This document shows, piece by piece, positions 63,301 through 64,000 of a stretch of DNA of 64,000 bases (positions are counted from its first letter, which is position 1; each line of letters starts with the position of its first letter). The stretch is from Sphaerolaimus hirsutus (Eukaryota; Nematoda; Chromadorea; Monhysterida; Sphaerolaimidae): NCBI GenBank assembly GCA_964036195.1, contig OZ038451.1, positions 4,654,529 through 4,718,528 on the forward strand. Direction: 5' to 3'. Under the pieces are notes generated by a model. The model worked only from the letters and a program-made list of their open reading frames with translations, did no database searches and was not told where the DNA came from. The position numbers and the translations under genes are program-made.

Positions 63301-64000
63301 CTTGAAGCACAATCTTGAATAGTGACTTTTGATTGCAGATCGGTACTTCTTGAAGCACAATCTTGAATAGTGACTTTAGATTGCAGATCGGTACTTCTGG
63401 AAGCACAATCTTGAATAGTGACTTTTGATTGCAGATCGGTACTTCTTGAAGCACAATCTTGAATAGTGAATTTAGATTGCAGATCGGTACTTCTTGAAGC
63501 ACAATCTTGAATCGTGAATTTAGATTGCAGATCGGTACTTCTTGAAGCACAATCTTGAATAGTGACTTTTGATTGCAGATCAGTACTTCTTGAAGCACAA
63601 TTTTGAATAGTGACTTTAGAATGCAGATCGGTACTTCTGAAAGCACAATTTTGAATAGTGACTTTAGAATGCAGATCGGTCATTCTGAAAGCACAATTTT
63701 GAATAGTGACTTTAGAATGCAGATTGGTACTTCTGAAAGCACAATTTTGAATAGTGACTTTAGAATGCAGATCGGTACTTCTGGAAGCACAATTTTGAAT
63801 AGTGACTTTAGAATGCAGATCGGTACTTCTGAAAGCACAATTTTGAATAGTTACTTTAGAATGCAGATCGGTACTTTTGGAAGCACAATTTTGAATAGTG
63901 ACTTTAGAATGCAGATCGGTACTTCTGGAAGCACAATCTTGAATAGTGACTTTAGAATGCAGATCGGTACTTCTGGAAGCACAATCTTGAATAGTGAATT
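54385..64000. repeat. 48-bp tandem satellite, main block, runs off the window
   Basis: About 200 consecutive units. The ACTTTAG word recurs at exact multiples of 48 from 54397 to 63901, so I see no net indel in 9.6 kb. Variation is confined to a few positions: GAAAGC, GGAAGC or TGAAGC; AATTTTG or AATCTTG; TTAGAATG, TTAGATTG or TTTGATTG; GACTTT or GAATTT; GTACTT or GTCATT. 48 is divisible by 3 and the unit lacks stops in three frames, which creates huge phantom ORFs on both strands. I do not regard these as genes. Confidence 0.97.

Noticed and set aside
53432-64000. CRISPR array, because of regularly spaced repeats
   Set aside because: The 48-bp units are directly contiguous with no unique spacers, the context is animal DNA, and no cas genes exist.

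Overview
This window is repeat-dominated nuclear DNA from a multicellular animal, probably an invertebrate. The evidence is a complete BEL/Pao LTR retrotransposon (a superfamily known from metazoan genomes), an APE-type non-LTR retrotransposon, many short hAT-like and foldback elements, and a megasatellite. Nothing here looks bacterial, and I see no rRNA or tRNA gene. The species cannot be named from the sequence alone.

Layout. From 1 to 20.9 kb there is AT-rich DNA packed with short palindromic elements of at least six families: CCGTATTT-ended, ACTAGTTGACA-ended, CCCTGTAAA-ended, and three hAT-like families, two of which have copies here with perfect 8-bp target duplications. From 20.9 to 28.2 kb a pair of similar inverted ends with GTCGCCAT subterminal repeats encloses 7.2 kb that includes a degraded non-LTR element (22.4-25.95 kb, minus strand). 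From 28.6 to 40.9 kb there is a recent 12.3-kb BEL/Pao element on the minus strand. It has 1.1-kb LTRs differing at about five positions, a 5-bp CCCTG target duplication, a tRNA-Ser-like primer site, and one uninterrupted 3242-codon gag-pol-env frame. It sits inside a CCGTATTT element. From 41 to 53 kb there are more nested elements, including a nest three or more levels deep at 43.0-45.3 kb, and several GC-rich islands that look like small exons of an unidentified minus-strand host gene. From 53.25 kb to the right edge there is a 48-bp tandem satellite of about 207 near-perfect units, broken once by a hAT-like element.

The least expected signals are four. The pentamer TGTGA (TCACA on the coding strand) is very dense across the whole BEL element, both LTRs included, and falls in all three codon phases. 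A second 383-codon frame lies open over the env cytoplasmic tail. The satellite keeps exact 48-bp register for more than 9.6 kb and has nested higher-order periods. The 7.2-kb inverted-repeat-bounded unit may be the long parent of a short foldback family.
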